A DNA stretch of 64,000 nt from Sulfurospirillum sp. SCADC (GCF_000743525.1 NZ_JQGK01000004.1:62001-126000), one strand, 5' to 3'; shown: positions 1-9,810, counted from the stretch's first letter. Made by a program: numbers and translations. Notes: a model not told the origin generated them from the sequence alone.

Positions 1-1046
1 CGAGTGCAGGAGCACTGTACCCGACCGAAATTTATCTACAGATACGAGGTGTGGAAGGTTTTGCAAATGGCATTTACCATCTTTCACCCTTTGAGACATC
101 CTTGGTGTTGCTGCACCCTTTAGCGGAGGATGAAGGCGTTGAGAGCTTTTTACATGTAAAGAAAATAAACGGGTTTATTTTTCTCTTCTCCACGCTGTAC
201 TATCGCTCTTCATGGAAGTATAAAGACCGTGCATTTCGCTATTGTTTGCATGATACGGGGCATATGATAGGTACCTTAGAGGCTTCATGTGCACTCAGCG
301 ATCAATCGTATCGCATCCTTTACGCCATAGAGAAAAAAGCATTAAATGCGCTCTTTGGCTTCACACAAGAGGAGTTTTTTCTCTCCTCAGCCATCGTTGG
401 AGAGGAGGATAAAACGTTTACATGTAAAGCGCCAATGCTAAGCTTGCCGTATGTCAATGGCACAGGATTTTTTGAAGCCAATGCGCGTGTGGAAGCGGTG
501 TATGACGCAACGTGTGCGCTTTTGCCTAAGAAGCAAACGACAACAATGCCTGCGTTTAACGTGGATAAAGAGCGTTTCATGCAAGCGATTTGGAGGCGTC
601 GTTCCATTCGTGACTTTGCCCAAAAGCCCATCTCCCAAGAGGAATTTTTAGCTGTTATGGATTGTGTAACCCAGCCCATTCCAAGTGATTGCGATGTTGA
701 GGTGGGAATCTACGCGATCATCAACCGCGTTGAGGGAATGGAGCAGGGCGTTTGGAAGGAGGGTGTTTATCTGCAAAGCGGTGATTTTGCACGCAAAGCA
801 GGCTACCTTTGCTTGGAGCAAGCTTTGGGCGAAGAGAGCGGTGTTACCTTCTTTTTGGTCGGCAACGATGCGCGCAATTACCAAGCGATGGTGCAAAAAG
901 CAGGCATTATCGGGCATCGTATGTATGTGATGAGTGAATACATGGGCTTTGGGTGCAGTGGCATTGGGGCGTATTATGATGAAGAGGTGATGGCGTTTTT
1001 AGACACGCAGGGCATGATTCTCTACGCCCTTGCGATCGGTCGATGA
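1..1046 (+). CDS. SagB-type nitroreductase-fold dehydrogenase, 5' truncated
   Basis: The reading frame is open from base 3 and begins inside the gene with SAGALYPTEIYL, the conserved flavin-region motif of SagB-type dehydrogenases; the GTG at 51 is therefore not the true start and the N-terminus lies outside the window. A second nitroreductase-like half follows, opening with RRRSIRDF near residue 186 counted from base 51. Family members are FMN oxidoreductases; some oxidise azolines in peptide maturation, but no maturation partner is visible here, so the substrate is unknown. It contains two TTTACATGTAAA sites (149, 417), read as LHVK and FTCK. Its 3' end overlaps the convergent MATE gene by 25 bp. 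Confidence 0.8.
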   Translation, partial: SAGALYPTEIYLQIRGVEGFANGIYHLSPFETSLVLLHPLAEDEGVESFLHVKKINGFIFLFSTLYYRSSWKYKDRAFRYCLHDTGHMIGTLEASCALSDQSYRILYAIEKKALNALFGFTQEEFFLSSAIVGEEDKTFTCKAPMLSLPYVNGTGFFEANARVEAVYDATCALLPKKQTTTMPAFNVDKERFMQAIWRRRSIRDFAQKPISQEEFLAVMDCVTQPIPSDCDVEVGIYAIINRVEGMEQGVWKEGVYLQSGDFARKAGYLCLEQALGEESGVTFFLVGNDARNYQAMVQKAGIIGHRMYVMSEYMGFGCSGIGAYYDEEVMAFLDTQGMILYALAIGR

Positions 1047-2398
1047 GGCAGTTGACAGTAGGTGTAAAGGAGTAAAAACAGAGCCGAACTGTACACAATG
1101 CCTCCAAGCCCTATCCACATCCAGATAAATGAGAGCTCCCAATAGTTCACACACAGTGCGAACACGATGCTGGGTGTCAAGATTTGGCGGAAAAATCCGA
1201 TGTAAAAAATCATCGCAGGTTTTTTGATGCCTTGTAAGGTGGCGACACACGAAAAATGGGTCACGTAACCGAAAAAGAGAAAGAGCATCACATAGATGTA
1301 AGTTGTGCCATAGGTGATCACTTCCACGCTTGGGTCAAACTGCGAGACCAGCCACGCTCCGCTAAACCACAAAATGCCCATACCGATAAAACTGAGTGTG
1401 TAGCCATACGCAAGGGCGTACAACAGTGTTTGACGCACACGTTCAAATTTGCCAGCACCCATGTTGTTGGAAACAAGACTGAGCACCGCACTGCTAATAC
1501 CAAGAGAGGGCAATAACATCAACTGCTCCACACGAAACCCGATGCCGTATCCCGCAACCGCTTGGTAGCCATACAGGGTCACAAAATGAAGGGCGATCAG
1601 TGAGCCAAAGGACATCATCAGCATATTGAGCCCTGGTGGTATTGCTTGGGTGAAAAAGGTTTTATAGATGCGACGGTCTGGGTAAAAATGCGCTTTACAT
1701 GTAAAGTTGATCAGCCCCGTTTTAAGGCTTTTGTATAGCAGATACCCTGCGTTAATCACTTGGACTAAAACCGTGGCAAACGCAATGCCTCCGATGCCCA
1801 TCGCAGGGACAAATCCCCAACCGTAAATGAAAAGAGGGTTGAATGCAATATTGGCAAAAAAGCCAAAAATGAGGGTGTTGCGATAACTCTTGGTATCGCC
1901 TGTTGCAAACAAAACGCTGTTGAGTGCAAAATTGGCAAAGAAAAAAGAGGTGCCCAGTAAAATGACTTTGATGTAATCAAGTGCTAATGCGTGGTAATGC
2001 TCCTCAGTACCGATCCATGTGAGCAGCTCCGAGGCAAAACAAAACCCTAAAAGCCCCAAAAAAATGCCTACAGTTACCACCAGCGCAACTCCTTTTTTAG
2101 CGATAATGCTTGCAAGAAAGAGGTGCTGTTTCCCGTACGCATGCCCAATGAGTGCGGTTAAAGCGCTCGTTCCCCCGTACGCCATCCCAATGATGAAAAA
2201 AAAGAGAAACGAAGAGGCGGAAAGTGCTGCGAGTGCTTCGGTGGAGATAAGCCCTGCATAGTAGGTATCAACGATGTTGTACAGCGTGTTAAAGAGCATT
2301 CCAAGACTCGAAGGAATGGCAAGCTGGCGCAAAAGCAACGGGATAGGTTTATGGGTAAGAGAGGTCGAATCCATGCAGGCTCTTTTTGATTTTATCAT
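1022..2398 (-). CDS. MATE family multidrug/Na+ antiporter
   Basis: 458 residues with the hydrophobic pattern of twelve membrane helices and the MATE signature at the N-terminus (LLRQLAIPSSLGMLFNTLYN, then IVDTYYAGLIS). MATE proteins export cationic drugs or metabolites in exchange for Na+ or H+ across the inner membrane. Substrate cannot be told from sequence. An in-frame ATG at 2374 preceded by AAAGAG is an alternative start giving a protein eight residues shorter. A palindrome at 1694 is read as FTCK in a loop. The gene converges on and slightly overlaps the SagB-type gene. Confidence 0.88.
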   Translation of the reverse strand: MIKSKRACMDSTSLTHKPIPLLLRQLAIPSSLGMLFNTLYNIVDTYYAGLISTEALAALSASSFLFFFIIGMAYGGTSALTALIGHAYGKQHLFLASIIAKKGVALVVTVGIFLGLLGFCFASELLTWIGTEEHYHALALDYIKVILLGTSFFFANFALNSVLFATGDTKSYRNTLIFGFFANIAFNPLFIYGWGFVPAMGIGGIAFATVLVQVINAGYLLYKSLKTGLINFTCKAHFYPDRRIYKTFFTQAIPPGLNMLMMSFGSLIALHFVTLYGYQAVAGYGIGFRVEQLMLLPSLGISSAVLSLVSNNMGAGKFERVRQTLLYALAYGYTLSFIGMGILWFSGAWLVSQFDPSVEVITYGTTYIYVMLFLFFGYVTHFSCVATLQGIKKPAMIFYIGFFRQILTPSIVFALCVNYWELSFIWMWIGLGGIVYSSALFLLLYTYCQLPHRPIARA

Positions 2399-2617
2399 AA
2401 CGCCTTACGGCTTTGAAAGAGCTCATTTTTTATGGATATAAAAATGATTTTAGACTCATTAATTCCTCATTTTATTTCGTTAAGCTTCATTTATAAAAAT
2501 AAAAATTACACAATAAATGTAACTTTTATTTAAGGTTTACACGTTTCCAGTATGAAAAATCGATAGACTTTTTTCAATGTGTTATAAAAAAAGTCTATTA
2601 AATCTAAGGAGAACACA
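2399..2617 (+). promoter_or_regulatory. Upstream region of the S/N-oxide reductase operon with CTCATT repeats
   Basis: This AT-rich 219-bp gap separates the divergent MATE gene and the reductase. It carries CTCATT at 2422, 2455 and 2466 and TTCATT at 2486, spaced 33, 11 and 20 bp, i.e. near multiples of a helical turn. Such phased direct repeats fit binding of an OmpR-type regulator, and one is encoded downstream at 5849. The link is inference. A good ribosome-binding site (AAGGAG) sits just before the ATG at 2618. Confidence 0.4.
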
Positions 2618-5164
2618 ATGACAAAGAAGATGGACAGAAGATCGTTTTTAAAAGTAGGCGGTGCTGCGGCAGGTGTTGCTGTTGCGACAGTAAGTGCTGA
2701 GGCGATTCCTTTGGTGGGAGATTCTATTTTGCACGATGGTGTGGATGGTGTAAGTGCCTCACACTTTGGTGCGGTTAAGACCAAAGTGCGCAACAGTCGC
2801 TTTGAAAGTGTGGAAGCATTTGAGGGTGACAGCTATCCTAGTACCTTGATCCAAGGGCTTCCGGCACGTACCTATGCGCAAGATCGTATCTTGTATCCGT
2901 GCGTTCGTGAGGGGTATTTGAAAAATGGTTATAAAAGCGATAAAACAAAACGTGGAAATGAAAAATTTGTACGTGTTTCGTGGGAAACAGCCTACGATTT
3001 GATTGCGAATGAGCTCAAACGTGTGTATAAAGATTTTGGCGCGGACGCGATCTTTGGAGGAAGTTACGGATGGTTTTGTGTCGGAAGTCTCAATAATCCA
3101 CAAGCATTAGTAGGCAGAATGCTCGGAATTGCAGGAGGTTATACCTCACGTACGTGCACCTATTCTACCCATGCTATTCGTCAAATTACTCCATACGTCA
3201 CAGGTACAGACGAATCAACAGCACCTGTTACTGTTTATCCTGTTATTATTGAAAATTCAGAATGTATCGTATTTTGGGGAAGCGACCCAGTTAATACCAA
3301 CCAAATTGCATGGGGCGTGCCAGATCATCAATCGTATGCTTATCTAAAAGAGCTCAAAGAAACGGCTAAAAAACGCAATATTAAGTTTTACATTATTGAT
3401 CCAGTGTATAACAATACGGGTGTCTACTTTGGGGCTGAACATATTCAAATTCGCCCAACCACGGATGTTGCTTTGATGCTAGGTATGGCACATTATCTCT
3501 ACAGCGAGAACCTTTACAGCAAAGAGTTTGTTGGCAAATACACCACTGGTTTTGAAGAGTTTAAAAAATACTTGATAGGCGAGAGCGAAGACATGCTTCC
3601 GAAAACACCTGAGTGGGCATCTACCATTTGTGGCGTGCCTGTGGATGTTATCAAAGCACTTGCTAAAGAGTTTGTTTCTAAACGTACGATGCTAATGGGT
3701 GGATGGGGAACACAGCGCGCACACCATGGCGAACAACCCAACTGGATGATGATTACACTTGCAAGTATGATCGGTCAAGTAGGGCTTCCTGGTGGAGGTT
3801 ATGGTATGAGTTACCATTACTCGGATGGTGGTGTTCCAATGCCTGCAGCAGCTTCGGGTAATGCACTCAGCGAAAAACCTCTTAATGGTTCCGTTGGAGC
3901 GGTTGCCGATGCTGAGAATGTAGCTGCATCTCCTGGACTTTCAGGTATTAGTATCAACTCCAAAATGGAGGGTCCATGGAAACAACGCAAAATCAATGTG
4001 ATCCCAGTATCACGTATTGTTGAATGTTTGGAAAACCCTGGAAAAGAGTACAACTTTGATGGTAAAGCGTATAAATATCCTGAGATTAAAATGACCTACT
4101 GGGCAGGTGGTAATCCTTTCCATCATCACCAAGATCGTAACCGCATGGTGAAAGCGTGGCAAAAACTCGACACCTTTGTCGTCAATGAGTGCTTTTGGAC
4201 AGCGTCCGCACGAATGGCAGACATCGTTCTTCCTGCAACGACGGAACAAGAGCGCAATGACATCACCAAATCACACTCTAATAGCTACATTTTTGCAATG
4301 AAGCAAGCGATCAAACCTGTGGGCGAAGCAATGGATGATTTTGATATTTTTGTCAACATCTTAAGACGTTTTGGTGCCAATGAAGTTCTTGCCTTTACAG
4401 AGGGCAAAACGAAGATGCAATGGGTTGAGTCTTTCTACGAAGAGTCTTACGCAAAAGCCATAAAATCAGGCGTCAAAATGTTGCCTTTCAAAGAGTTTTG
4501 GGAAAAAGGATTTGTCAAATTTGAGACACCTGAGAGTGCCAAAAAATTTGTTAAACATGCTAAATTTAGACAAAATCCTGTGATTAACCGCCTTGGAACA
4601 CCTTCGGGTAAAATCGAGATTTTCTCGAAAAAAATTGCAGGCTATAACTACAAAGAGTGCAAAGGTCACCCAATGTGGTTTGAGCCAATGGAGTGGTTAG
4701 GAAGTAAAGTAGCCAAAGAGTTCCCCCTAAACTTAGTCTCGCCACACCCAAAATACCGCCTTCACTCACAGCTTAATAATACATGGTTGCGTGATCTTGA
4801 AGAGGTTGAAGGAAGAGAACCTATCTGGATGCACCCCAAAGATGCCGAAAAACGAGGCATCAAAAATGGCGATGTTGTCCGTATCTTTAATAAACGTGGA
4901 CAAGTATTGGGAGGCGCCGTTGTGACCGAAGCAGTTATGCAAGGTGTTGTGAGAATGCAAGAAGGTGCGTGGTACGATCCAAGCGAACCTGGCAAAGCAG
5001 GCACATTGTGTCGACATGGCGATGTGAATGTTCTGACACCAGATGTAGGAACATCCGAACTTGCCCAAGGTAACCAAGCAACGGCTTTGGTCGAAATTGA
5101 GAAATTTAAAGGGGAAGTGCCCGAAATTGGCATCTTCAAAGCACCAAAAATTAAAGGGATTTAA
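2618..5164 (+). CDS. torA: TorA-like periplasmic molybdopterin S/N-oxide reductase
   Basis: 848 residues. The N-terminus has a twin-arginine signal (DRRSFLKVGG, Arg-Arg at 7-8), so the folded molybdoenzyme should be exported by Tat. The body aligns by eye with TMAO/DMSO reductases: YGWF, AGGYTSRTCTYST with the probable Mo-ligand Ser at residue 183, WGSDPVNTNQIAW, and MLMGGWGTQRAHHGEQ. The family reduces trimethylamine N-oxide, DMSO and related compounds. The adjacent monohaem cytochrome (4-bp stop/start contact at 5164) matches the Campylobacter jejuni Cj0264c/Cj0265c pair. No palindrome occurs in this long gene. Exact substrate (TMAO, DMSO or other oxide) is not decided by sequence. Confidence 0.88.
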   Translation: MTKKMDRRSFLKVGGAAAGVAVATVSAEAIPLVGDSILHDGVDGVSASHFGAVKTKVRNSRFESVEAFEGDSYPSTLIQGLPARTYAQDRILYPCVREGYLKNGYKSDKTKRGNEKFVRVSWETAYDLIANELKRVYKDFGADAIFGGSYGWFCVGSLNNPQALVGRMLGIAGGYTSRTCTYSTHAIRQITPYVTGTDESTAPVTVYPVIIENSECIVFWGSDPVNTNQIAWGVPDHQSYAYLKELKETAKKRNIKFYIIDPVYNNTGVYFGAEHIQIRPTTDVALMLGMAHYLYSENLYSKEFVGKYTTGFEEFKKYLIGESEDMLPKTPEWASTICGVPVDVIKALAKEFVSKRTMLMGGWGTQRAHHGEQPNWMMITLASMIGQVGLPGGGYGMSYHYSDGGVPMPAAASGNALSEKPLNGSVGAVADAENVAASPGLSGISINSKMEGPWKQRKINVIPVSRIVECLENPGKEYNFDGKAYKYPEIKMTYWAGGNPFHHHQDRNRMVKAWQKLDTFVVNECFWTASARMADIVLPATTEQERNDITKSHSNSYIFAMKQAIKPVGEAMDDFDIFVNILRRFGANEVLAFTEGKTKMQWVESFYEESYAKAIKSGVKMLPFKEFWEKGFVKFETPESAKKFVKHAKFRQNPVINRLGTPSGKIEIFSKKIAGYNYKECKGHPMWFEPMEWLGSKVAKEFPLNLVSPHPKYRLHSQLNNTWLRDLEEVEGREPIWMHPKDAEKRGIKNGDVVRIFNKRGQVLGGAVVTEAVMQGVVRMQEGAWYDPSEPGKAGTLCRHGDVNVLTPDVGTSELAQGNQATALVEIEKFKGEVPEIGIFKAPKIKGI

Positions 5165-5727
5165 TGCGACTATTTTCTATCATAGCGCCACTGTGCGCCG
5201 CAACGATGATGTTTGCAGCAGGTGGTTCATTTTTGAGTAAAAATGCACCTCTGTATGCAGAGGTAAGCGAAAGCTCAGCTCTTGGAGAGCTGATCATCGC
5301 ATCAGAAGTCAAAGAGCTCTCCCAAAAGGGCTCTTTTAGTGAGGTTGAGTTTGTCGGTTTTGTTCCAGAGGGCAGCAACGTTGTGTACGAAAAAGCAGGC
5401 ATGCTCATCATTGGCTTTGAAGCAAGCAACCCTTCTGTACTTAACGTATTGGGTAAAAAAACCGATGAATACGGCAGTGTATGGATCAATGTGTCGGTAA
5501 AAGGTTTTGTCAAAACCGACGCGCTAAGCAGTGATAAAAGTAAGGTTTTGGGTATAGGAAAAGCACTGTTTCAAGCCAAATGCAGTACGTGTCATGCCTT
5601 GCACGCAGAAGATGAATTTGATGTAAATGTTTGGCCTAGCATCCTCGAAGCGATGGGTCAACAAGCAGGTCTTTCAAAAGCTGAGAGATTTAGTATTGAG
5701 AAATACCTTCAAAATTATACAAAGTAG
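5164..5727 (+). CDS. Monohaem c-type cytochrome, electron donor to the reductase
   Basis: 187 residues with a Sec signal peptide (MRLFSIIAPLCAATMMFAAGG) and one haem-binding motif CSTCH near residue 140 in a C-terminal cytochrome c domain. The N-terminal ~120 residues are a separate periplasmic region without a recognised motif, resembling the Cj0265c type. It overlaps the stop of the reductase by one base, so the two are translationally coupled. It probably passes electrons from the quinol pool or a membrane cytochrome to the molybdoenzyme. Confidence 0.85.
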   Translation: MRLFSIIAPLCAATMMFAAGGSFLSKNAPLYAEVSESSALGELIIASEVKELSQKGSFSEVEFVGFVPEGSNVVYEKAGMLIIGFEASNPSVLNVLGKKTDEYGSVWINVSVKGFVKTDALSSDKSKVLGIGKALFQAKCSTCHALHAEDEFDVNVWPSILEAMGQQAGLSKAERFSIEKYLQNYTK

Positions 5728-5804
5728 TTTGGCTCACTCTTTGCTAGCATGCTCTAGCGAAGAGTACTTTATGAAAAAAGCACTCATAATGCACCAAGAA
5801 AAAA

Positions 5805-5848
5805 TTGGCTAAAATCTTTACATGTAAAGTCATTTTAAAGGATATTGA
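5805..5848 (+). promoter_or_regulatory. Palindrome-centred stem-loop and ribosome-binding site before the response regulator
   Basis: TTTACATGTAAA at 5817-5828 is flanked by AAAATC and G-TC-ATTTT, so it can form an imperfect hairpin, possibly ending the cytochrome transcript. AAAGGATA lies just before the regulator ATG at 5849. Confidence 0.45.
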
Positions 5849-6535
5849 ATGGAACTTTGGTTGGAAAAACTGAAATCTCTGCGACTCCTTTATGCCGAAG
5901 ATGAAGAGGGCATTCGCAAACCTATGGCAAATACACTCTCGTATTATCTCAAAGAGGTGCTTGAAGCACGTGATGGTGAAGAGGCACTCGATATTTACTA
6001 TGAACAACGTCCCGACATCATTCTAACCGATCTTAGAATGCCTCGAAAAGATGGGCTCTACATGGTCAAAGAGATTCGAAAAATCGATAAAAAAACCCCA
6101 ATTTTAATGATTACCGCGCATACGGATAAAGAGTATTTACTCAGTGCCATTGAGCTTAAGATTGAAAAATACCTGATCAAACCCGTTGCGCTGGATGAAC
6201 TCTTAGGCGCTCTTAAGTTGTGCGTAACCGAAATTGAATCAGGTCGTTCCCTTTTTCTTGAATGTAAAAATTGTAAATTTGACTTTAATGCGAAACGCAT
6301 CATCCACAGCGATGGTAGCGAAGTTGAACTTACGCATAAAGAGTCTGATTTTTTAGAACTCTTACTTCGCAAAAAAGGGATGATTGTGAGCTACGAAGAG
6401 ATTGAGATGAATGTTTGGAAAGAAGAGTACATGAGTATTGCAGCTCTTCGTACATTGGTAAAATCCTTGCGTAAAAAGCTTCCAAACAGTTCCATTAAAA
6501 ACCATTCTCAAACGGGATATAGTTTTGAAATTTAG
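5849..6535 (+). CDS. OmpR/PhoB-family response regulator
   Basis: 228 residues. The receiver domain (about 1-125) shows the acidic pair at Asp18/Glu19, the phosphoacceptor Asp61 in ILTDLRMPRKDG and the conserved Lys in YLIKP. The C-terminal winged helix (about 145-228) has the OmpR pattern ending in a GYSFEI hairpin. It is followed with an 11-bp overlap by a solute-binding protein and then a sensor kinase, so it is the output of that system. By position next to the reductase operon it probably controls it, as TorR does in enterobacteria; that is inferred. Confidence 0.9.
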   Translation: MELWLEKLKSLRLLYAEDEEGIRKPMANTLSYYLKEVLEARDGEEALDIYYEQRPDIILTDLRMPRKDGLYMVKEIRKIDKKTPILMITAHTDKEYLLSAIELKIEKYLIKPVALDELLGALKLCVTEIESGRSLFLECKNCKFDFNAKRIIHSDGSEVELTHKESDFLELLLRKKGMIVSYEEIEMNVWKEEYMSIAALRTLVKSLRKKLPNSSIKNHSQTGYSFEI

Positions 6536-8111
6536 CGTGTTATGGCTGTGCTTAGCGTTGGTAGCGTACACGACGAGTACACCAGAGTATCGTCTTGATG
6601 AGAGCGCGGCAAAAGCTTTACATGTAAAAGATTCAAGATCCCATATTAAGATATTTTTACCTGCAATGCCCTACGTCAGTGTTGCACGATTGATCAACGA
6701 AGGCTTAGTCCGACTTGCTGATAATGAACAAGGTTGGGAGTACTCTTTGGCAACACAGTGTTTGAAAAAAACACCACTTCTTTATGAATGTAATTTACGC
6801 CAAGGCGTGAAATTTCAAGATGGAACGGCTTTTAATGCAGATGCCGTCATCAATAATTTTCGCTATTTTATGGCACAACCTATCAATTATACGGATATCA
6901 ACCATCGCCTCAAAGGCGTTGAAAAACTCTCTGATTATAAGATAAAAATAGAGTTGTATAAGCCTTATGGGATGCTGTTTCGAGACCTCGCTCGTATTAA
7001 TTTTTATACGGAAGCGTATCTGAAAAAATTTGCATGGAGAGGTGCCGCAACAGGTCCAAATATTGAAGAGGCAGGGCCTTATGGCTTAGGACCTTATGTC
7101 TTGGTTGAAGGCGTAATAACAGGACGAAAACAAACACCCAAAGTTATTTTAAAAGCAAATCCGTACTATTGGGAAAAAGGGTTTCCTAAAATTGAAACGA
7201 TTACGTTGTATACACAGCTTGAAACCGATAAAGCACTTAAAATGATGACAGAGCATGAAGGAGAGCTTGATTTTATGCCCATTCCCTTTAATAAAAAAAT
7301 AGAGACTATGCTTTCGGCGTATTCTAAATTGGTTATTTTGCCTTCAACCAATAATTTTGCACTCTACTTTAATTTAATTAAAAAAGATTCACCTGTCTAC
7401 GATAAAAAAGTACGTCAAGCCCTTAATTGCGCTTTAAATCAATACAACCTTTTAACCTTTACTTATAAGCAAGAAGGTTCATTAAATCGCGAAGCATTGC
7501 ATGTCAATGAGTGTCCTTTAAGTCATGAAGAGATATCAGAAGCCCTTAATAACAAACACTTCAAGATCGTTACACAAGACTCACTTCTGTTTTTATGGAA
7601 GGGCATTGAATACCAACTCTCTCAGTACAATGTTACATTGCACTATATGATTACATCCGATGAAAAGATGGTTTATGACTTTTTGCTCTCTAACAATGAG
7701 ACTGTTCAAGATTGGGATATTTTGAGTCAAAATACCATAGATTGGTATGGTCGTCATCCTTGGTTAATATTTTTTAATTACCAAGAAGGAAATCCATGGA
7801 GTTTTGTGCGAGGAGATAAGATCATGCAATCGTATATATCCGATTTTTTTGGTCTTGAGCAAAATACTCCTGAATTTAATGTATTATGTGAAAAGATACG
7901 CCAACGTGCTAAAGAAGAGGCCTACATGTTGTTTGTCCCTACGCCTAACAATGTATTTGCCATGAATAAAGAGTTGGTTTTTGAACCGCTAGGCATTGGC
8001 ATGCAACCTTTTTGGAAAGCCAATATTACCGATCAACACTGGTCCATTCGTGGCGATAAGCCTTATCCCAAAGAGCTTCAAGTCCCTATCTTTCCAAAGC
8101 GACTACCATGA
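6525..8111 (+). CDS. Family-5 extracytoplasmic solute-binding protein, probable sensor component
   Basis: 528 residues with a Sec-type signal peptide (MKFSVLWLCLALVAYTT) lacking a lipobox. The rest matches the SBP_bac_5 (DppA/OppA/NikA) fold: NEGLVR near 60, the LRQGVKFQDGTAFNADAVINN block, and GPYVL followed by NPYYWEKG. No ABC permease or ATPase genes are nearby. It is wedged between a response regulator (11-bp overlap) and a histidine kinase (4-bp overlap), so it more likely presents a ligand to the kinase than feeds a transporter, a role filled in E. coli TMAO sensing by the unrelated TorT. A palindrome at 6617 is read as LHVK. Confidence 0.85.
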   Translation: MKFSVLWLCLALVAYTTSTPEYRLDESAAKALHVKDSRSHIKIFLPAMPYVSVARLINEGLVRLADNEQGWEYSLATQCLKKTPLLYECNLRQGVKFQDGTAFNADAVINNFRYFMAQPINYTDINHRLKGVEKLSDYKIKIELYKPYGMLFRDLARINFYTEAYLKKFAWRGAATGPNIEEAGPYGLGPYVLVEGVITGRKQTPKVILKANPYYWEKGFPKIETITLYTQLETDKALKMMTEHEGELDFMPIPFNKKIETMLSAYSKLVILPSTNNFALYFNLIKKDSPVYDKKVRQALNCALNQYNLLTFTYKQEGSLNREALHVNECPLSHEEISEALNNKHFKIVTQDSLLFLWKGIEYQLSQYNVTLHYMITSDEKMVYDFLLSNNETVQDWDILSQNTIDWYGRHPWLIFFNYQEGNPWSFVRGDKIMQSYISDFFGLEQNTPEFNVLCEKIRQRAKEEAYMLFVPTPNNVFAMNKELVFEPLGIGMQPFWKANITDQHWSIRGDKPYPKELQVPIFPKRLP

Positions 8112-9787
8112 AAAAGATCCAGATAAAATATAAACTGTTTTTATTGTTTAGCGTTTCATTCATTGGAATGTTGATCCTTGCCGAGCGTTCGTTTAAACTT
8201 TCACAAGAGAACATCAGCAATGCTACGACCATTTTTGAAAACTCACAAAGTACACAGCATTTGCAAGAGAATTACATTGAGCCTATTAATGCTTTGCGTG
8301 AAATGAGTCTTTCCTTAGTCATGTCACCGAATGAGGATTATCGTAAAACGATTGAAGTTGATATTATGAAACAGAAAGAGCGCCTTGAAGAGAATTTTCT
8401 CAAACTTGATTCAAAAACATATGATTTTTGGAAAGTGTACGCAAGCAGCGTAGAAAAGACCTGTGGTTATCTTGCGGCGCATTTTGAAGAGGGCGCGTTT
8501 GTGTATGTCAATTCCACTGAACGCGATCACTATTATGCGCTTTTAAATCGCCTCAAAGCGCTTCAGCATGATGCTGTGAATCAAGCAGAACAAAATTTTG
8601 CGGACATTCAAACCGGTGCTCAGGCTTTGAAATATGAATTAGCCATACTAATTCTCGTTCTTTCTAGTTTAGTCTTTACCGTAGGATATTTGCTCTCGAA
8701 CCACATTGTCTCTTCTATTTTAAAATTGCAAGAGGGGCTTAAAGAGTTTTTTATCTATTTGGAAATAAAAAATATACCGCCTAAATCCATTGCGCTTAGT
8801 AGCAGGGACGAACTAGAAGATATGTCAAAACTGCTTAATCGTAGCATTGCTAAAGCGTCAGCCAATATAGAACAAGACATCGTTTTTGTCGAAGATGCGA
8901 TTAATGTGGTCAATGATCTTAAAATAGGAAAACTCTCCTCACGCCTTCATGCGACTGCACAAGCCCAAGAGTTACAACTACTCAAAGACGTGGTAAATGC
9001 GATGATTGATAACTTGGAATCTAAGATTAATGAAGAAATTTTCAAACGGAGCGAGCAAGAAAAACTGCTGATTCAGCAGAGTAAATTGGCGAGTATGGGT
9101 GAAATGATCGGCAATATCGCGCATCAATGGAGACAGCCTTTGGGCGAGCTGAGTGCGCTTTTGATGAATATTCAAGTGAAACATGACTTTAATGATCTGG
9201 ATGATGCGTACATGCTCTCCTCCATTCAGCAGTGTATGAAAATTAATGGCTATATGTCAGGCACGATCAGTGATTTTCAAAACTTCTTTAAGCCTTCCAA
9301 AGAGAAAGAGGTTTTTGAGATCAGTGAGGCATGTGAGCGCTCCATTGCGATCTTGCAAGCGTCCCTTAAGTACCATGGCATCGAATTTGCATTTGATATT
9401 TCTGCAAAAATGGAAGTGTTGGGTTACCCCAATGAGTTTGCTCAGGCGCTTTTAAACATTCTCTCCAACGCCAAAGATGTCTTAAGTGAGCGCGAAATTA
9501 GCAATCCGTTTATTCGTCTGAATCTCAAAAAAGGGTACAAATACATTCTGATCGTGATCGAAGATAACGGTGGTGGCATCGCAGATGAGCACATGGAACG
9601 CATTTTTGAGCCTTACTTTACGACCAAATATGCGAAGCAAGGTACGGGCATTGGGCTTTATATGACGAAGATGATTATTGAAAATAACATGGGTGGGATT
9701 ATTAGCGTTAAAAATACAGATATTGGAGCGCTTTTTACGATTAAACTGCCCAGTGTTTCAGACGTTATTGTGGAGGATGAGGCTTAA
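8108..9787 (+). CDS. Membrane sensor histidine kinase
   Basis: 559 residues. A first membrane helix at about 10-25 and a second at about 178-200 bracket a ~150-residue periplasmic region that is largely helical. After a linker comes a HisKA domain with the phosphoacceptor His in NIAHQWRQPL near 338, then the ATPase domain with N box (LLNILSNAKDVL), DNGGGI and GTGIGLYMTK. The HQWRQP form is common in campylobacterotal kinases. It overlaps the upstream binding protein by 4 bp, and with the regulator the three form one operon. The ligand is unknown; S/N-oxides are the natural guess from position. Confidence 0.9.
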   Translation: MKKIQIKYKLFLLFSVSFIGMLILAERSFKLSQENISNATTIFENSQSTQHLQENYIEPINALREMSLSLVMSPNEDYRKTIEVDIMKQKERLEENFLKLDSKTYDFWKVYASSVEKTCGYLAAHFEEGAFVYVNSTERDHYYALLNRLKALQHDAVNQAEQNFADIQTGAQALKYELAILILVLSSLVFTVGYLLSNHIVSSILKLQEGLKEFFIYLEIKNIPPKSIALSSRDELEDMSKLLNRSIAKASANIEQDIVFVEDAINVVNDLKIGKLSSRLHATAQAQELQLLKDVVNAMIDNLESKINEEIFKRSEQEKLLIQQSKLASMGEMIGNIAHQWRQPLGELSALLMNIQVKHDFNDLDDAYMLSSIQQCMKINGYMSGTISDFQNFFKPSKEKEVFEISEACERSIAILQASLKYHGIEFAFDISAKMEVLGYPNEFAQALLNILSNAKDVLSEREISNPFIRLNLKKGYKYILIVIEDNGGGIADEHMERIFEPYFTTKYAKQGTGIGLYMTKMIIENNMGGIISVKNTDIGALFTIKLPSVSDVIVEDEA

Positions 9788-9810
9788 AAAAAGCGTTTAC
9801 ATGTAAAAGA

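Noticed and set aside
6525-8111. Solute-binding protein as part of an ABC peptide or nickel importer
   Set aside because: No permease or ATPase genes adjacent; overlapping neighbours are signalling genes.
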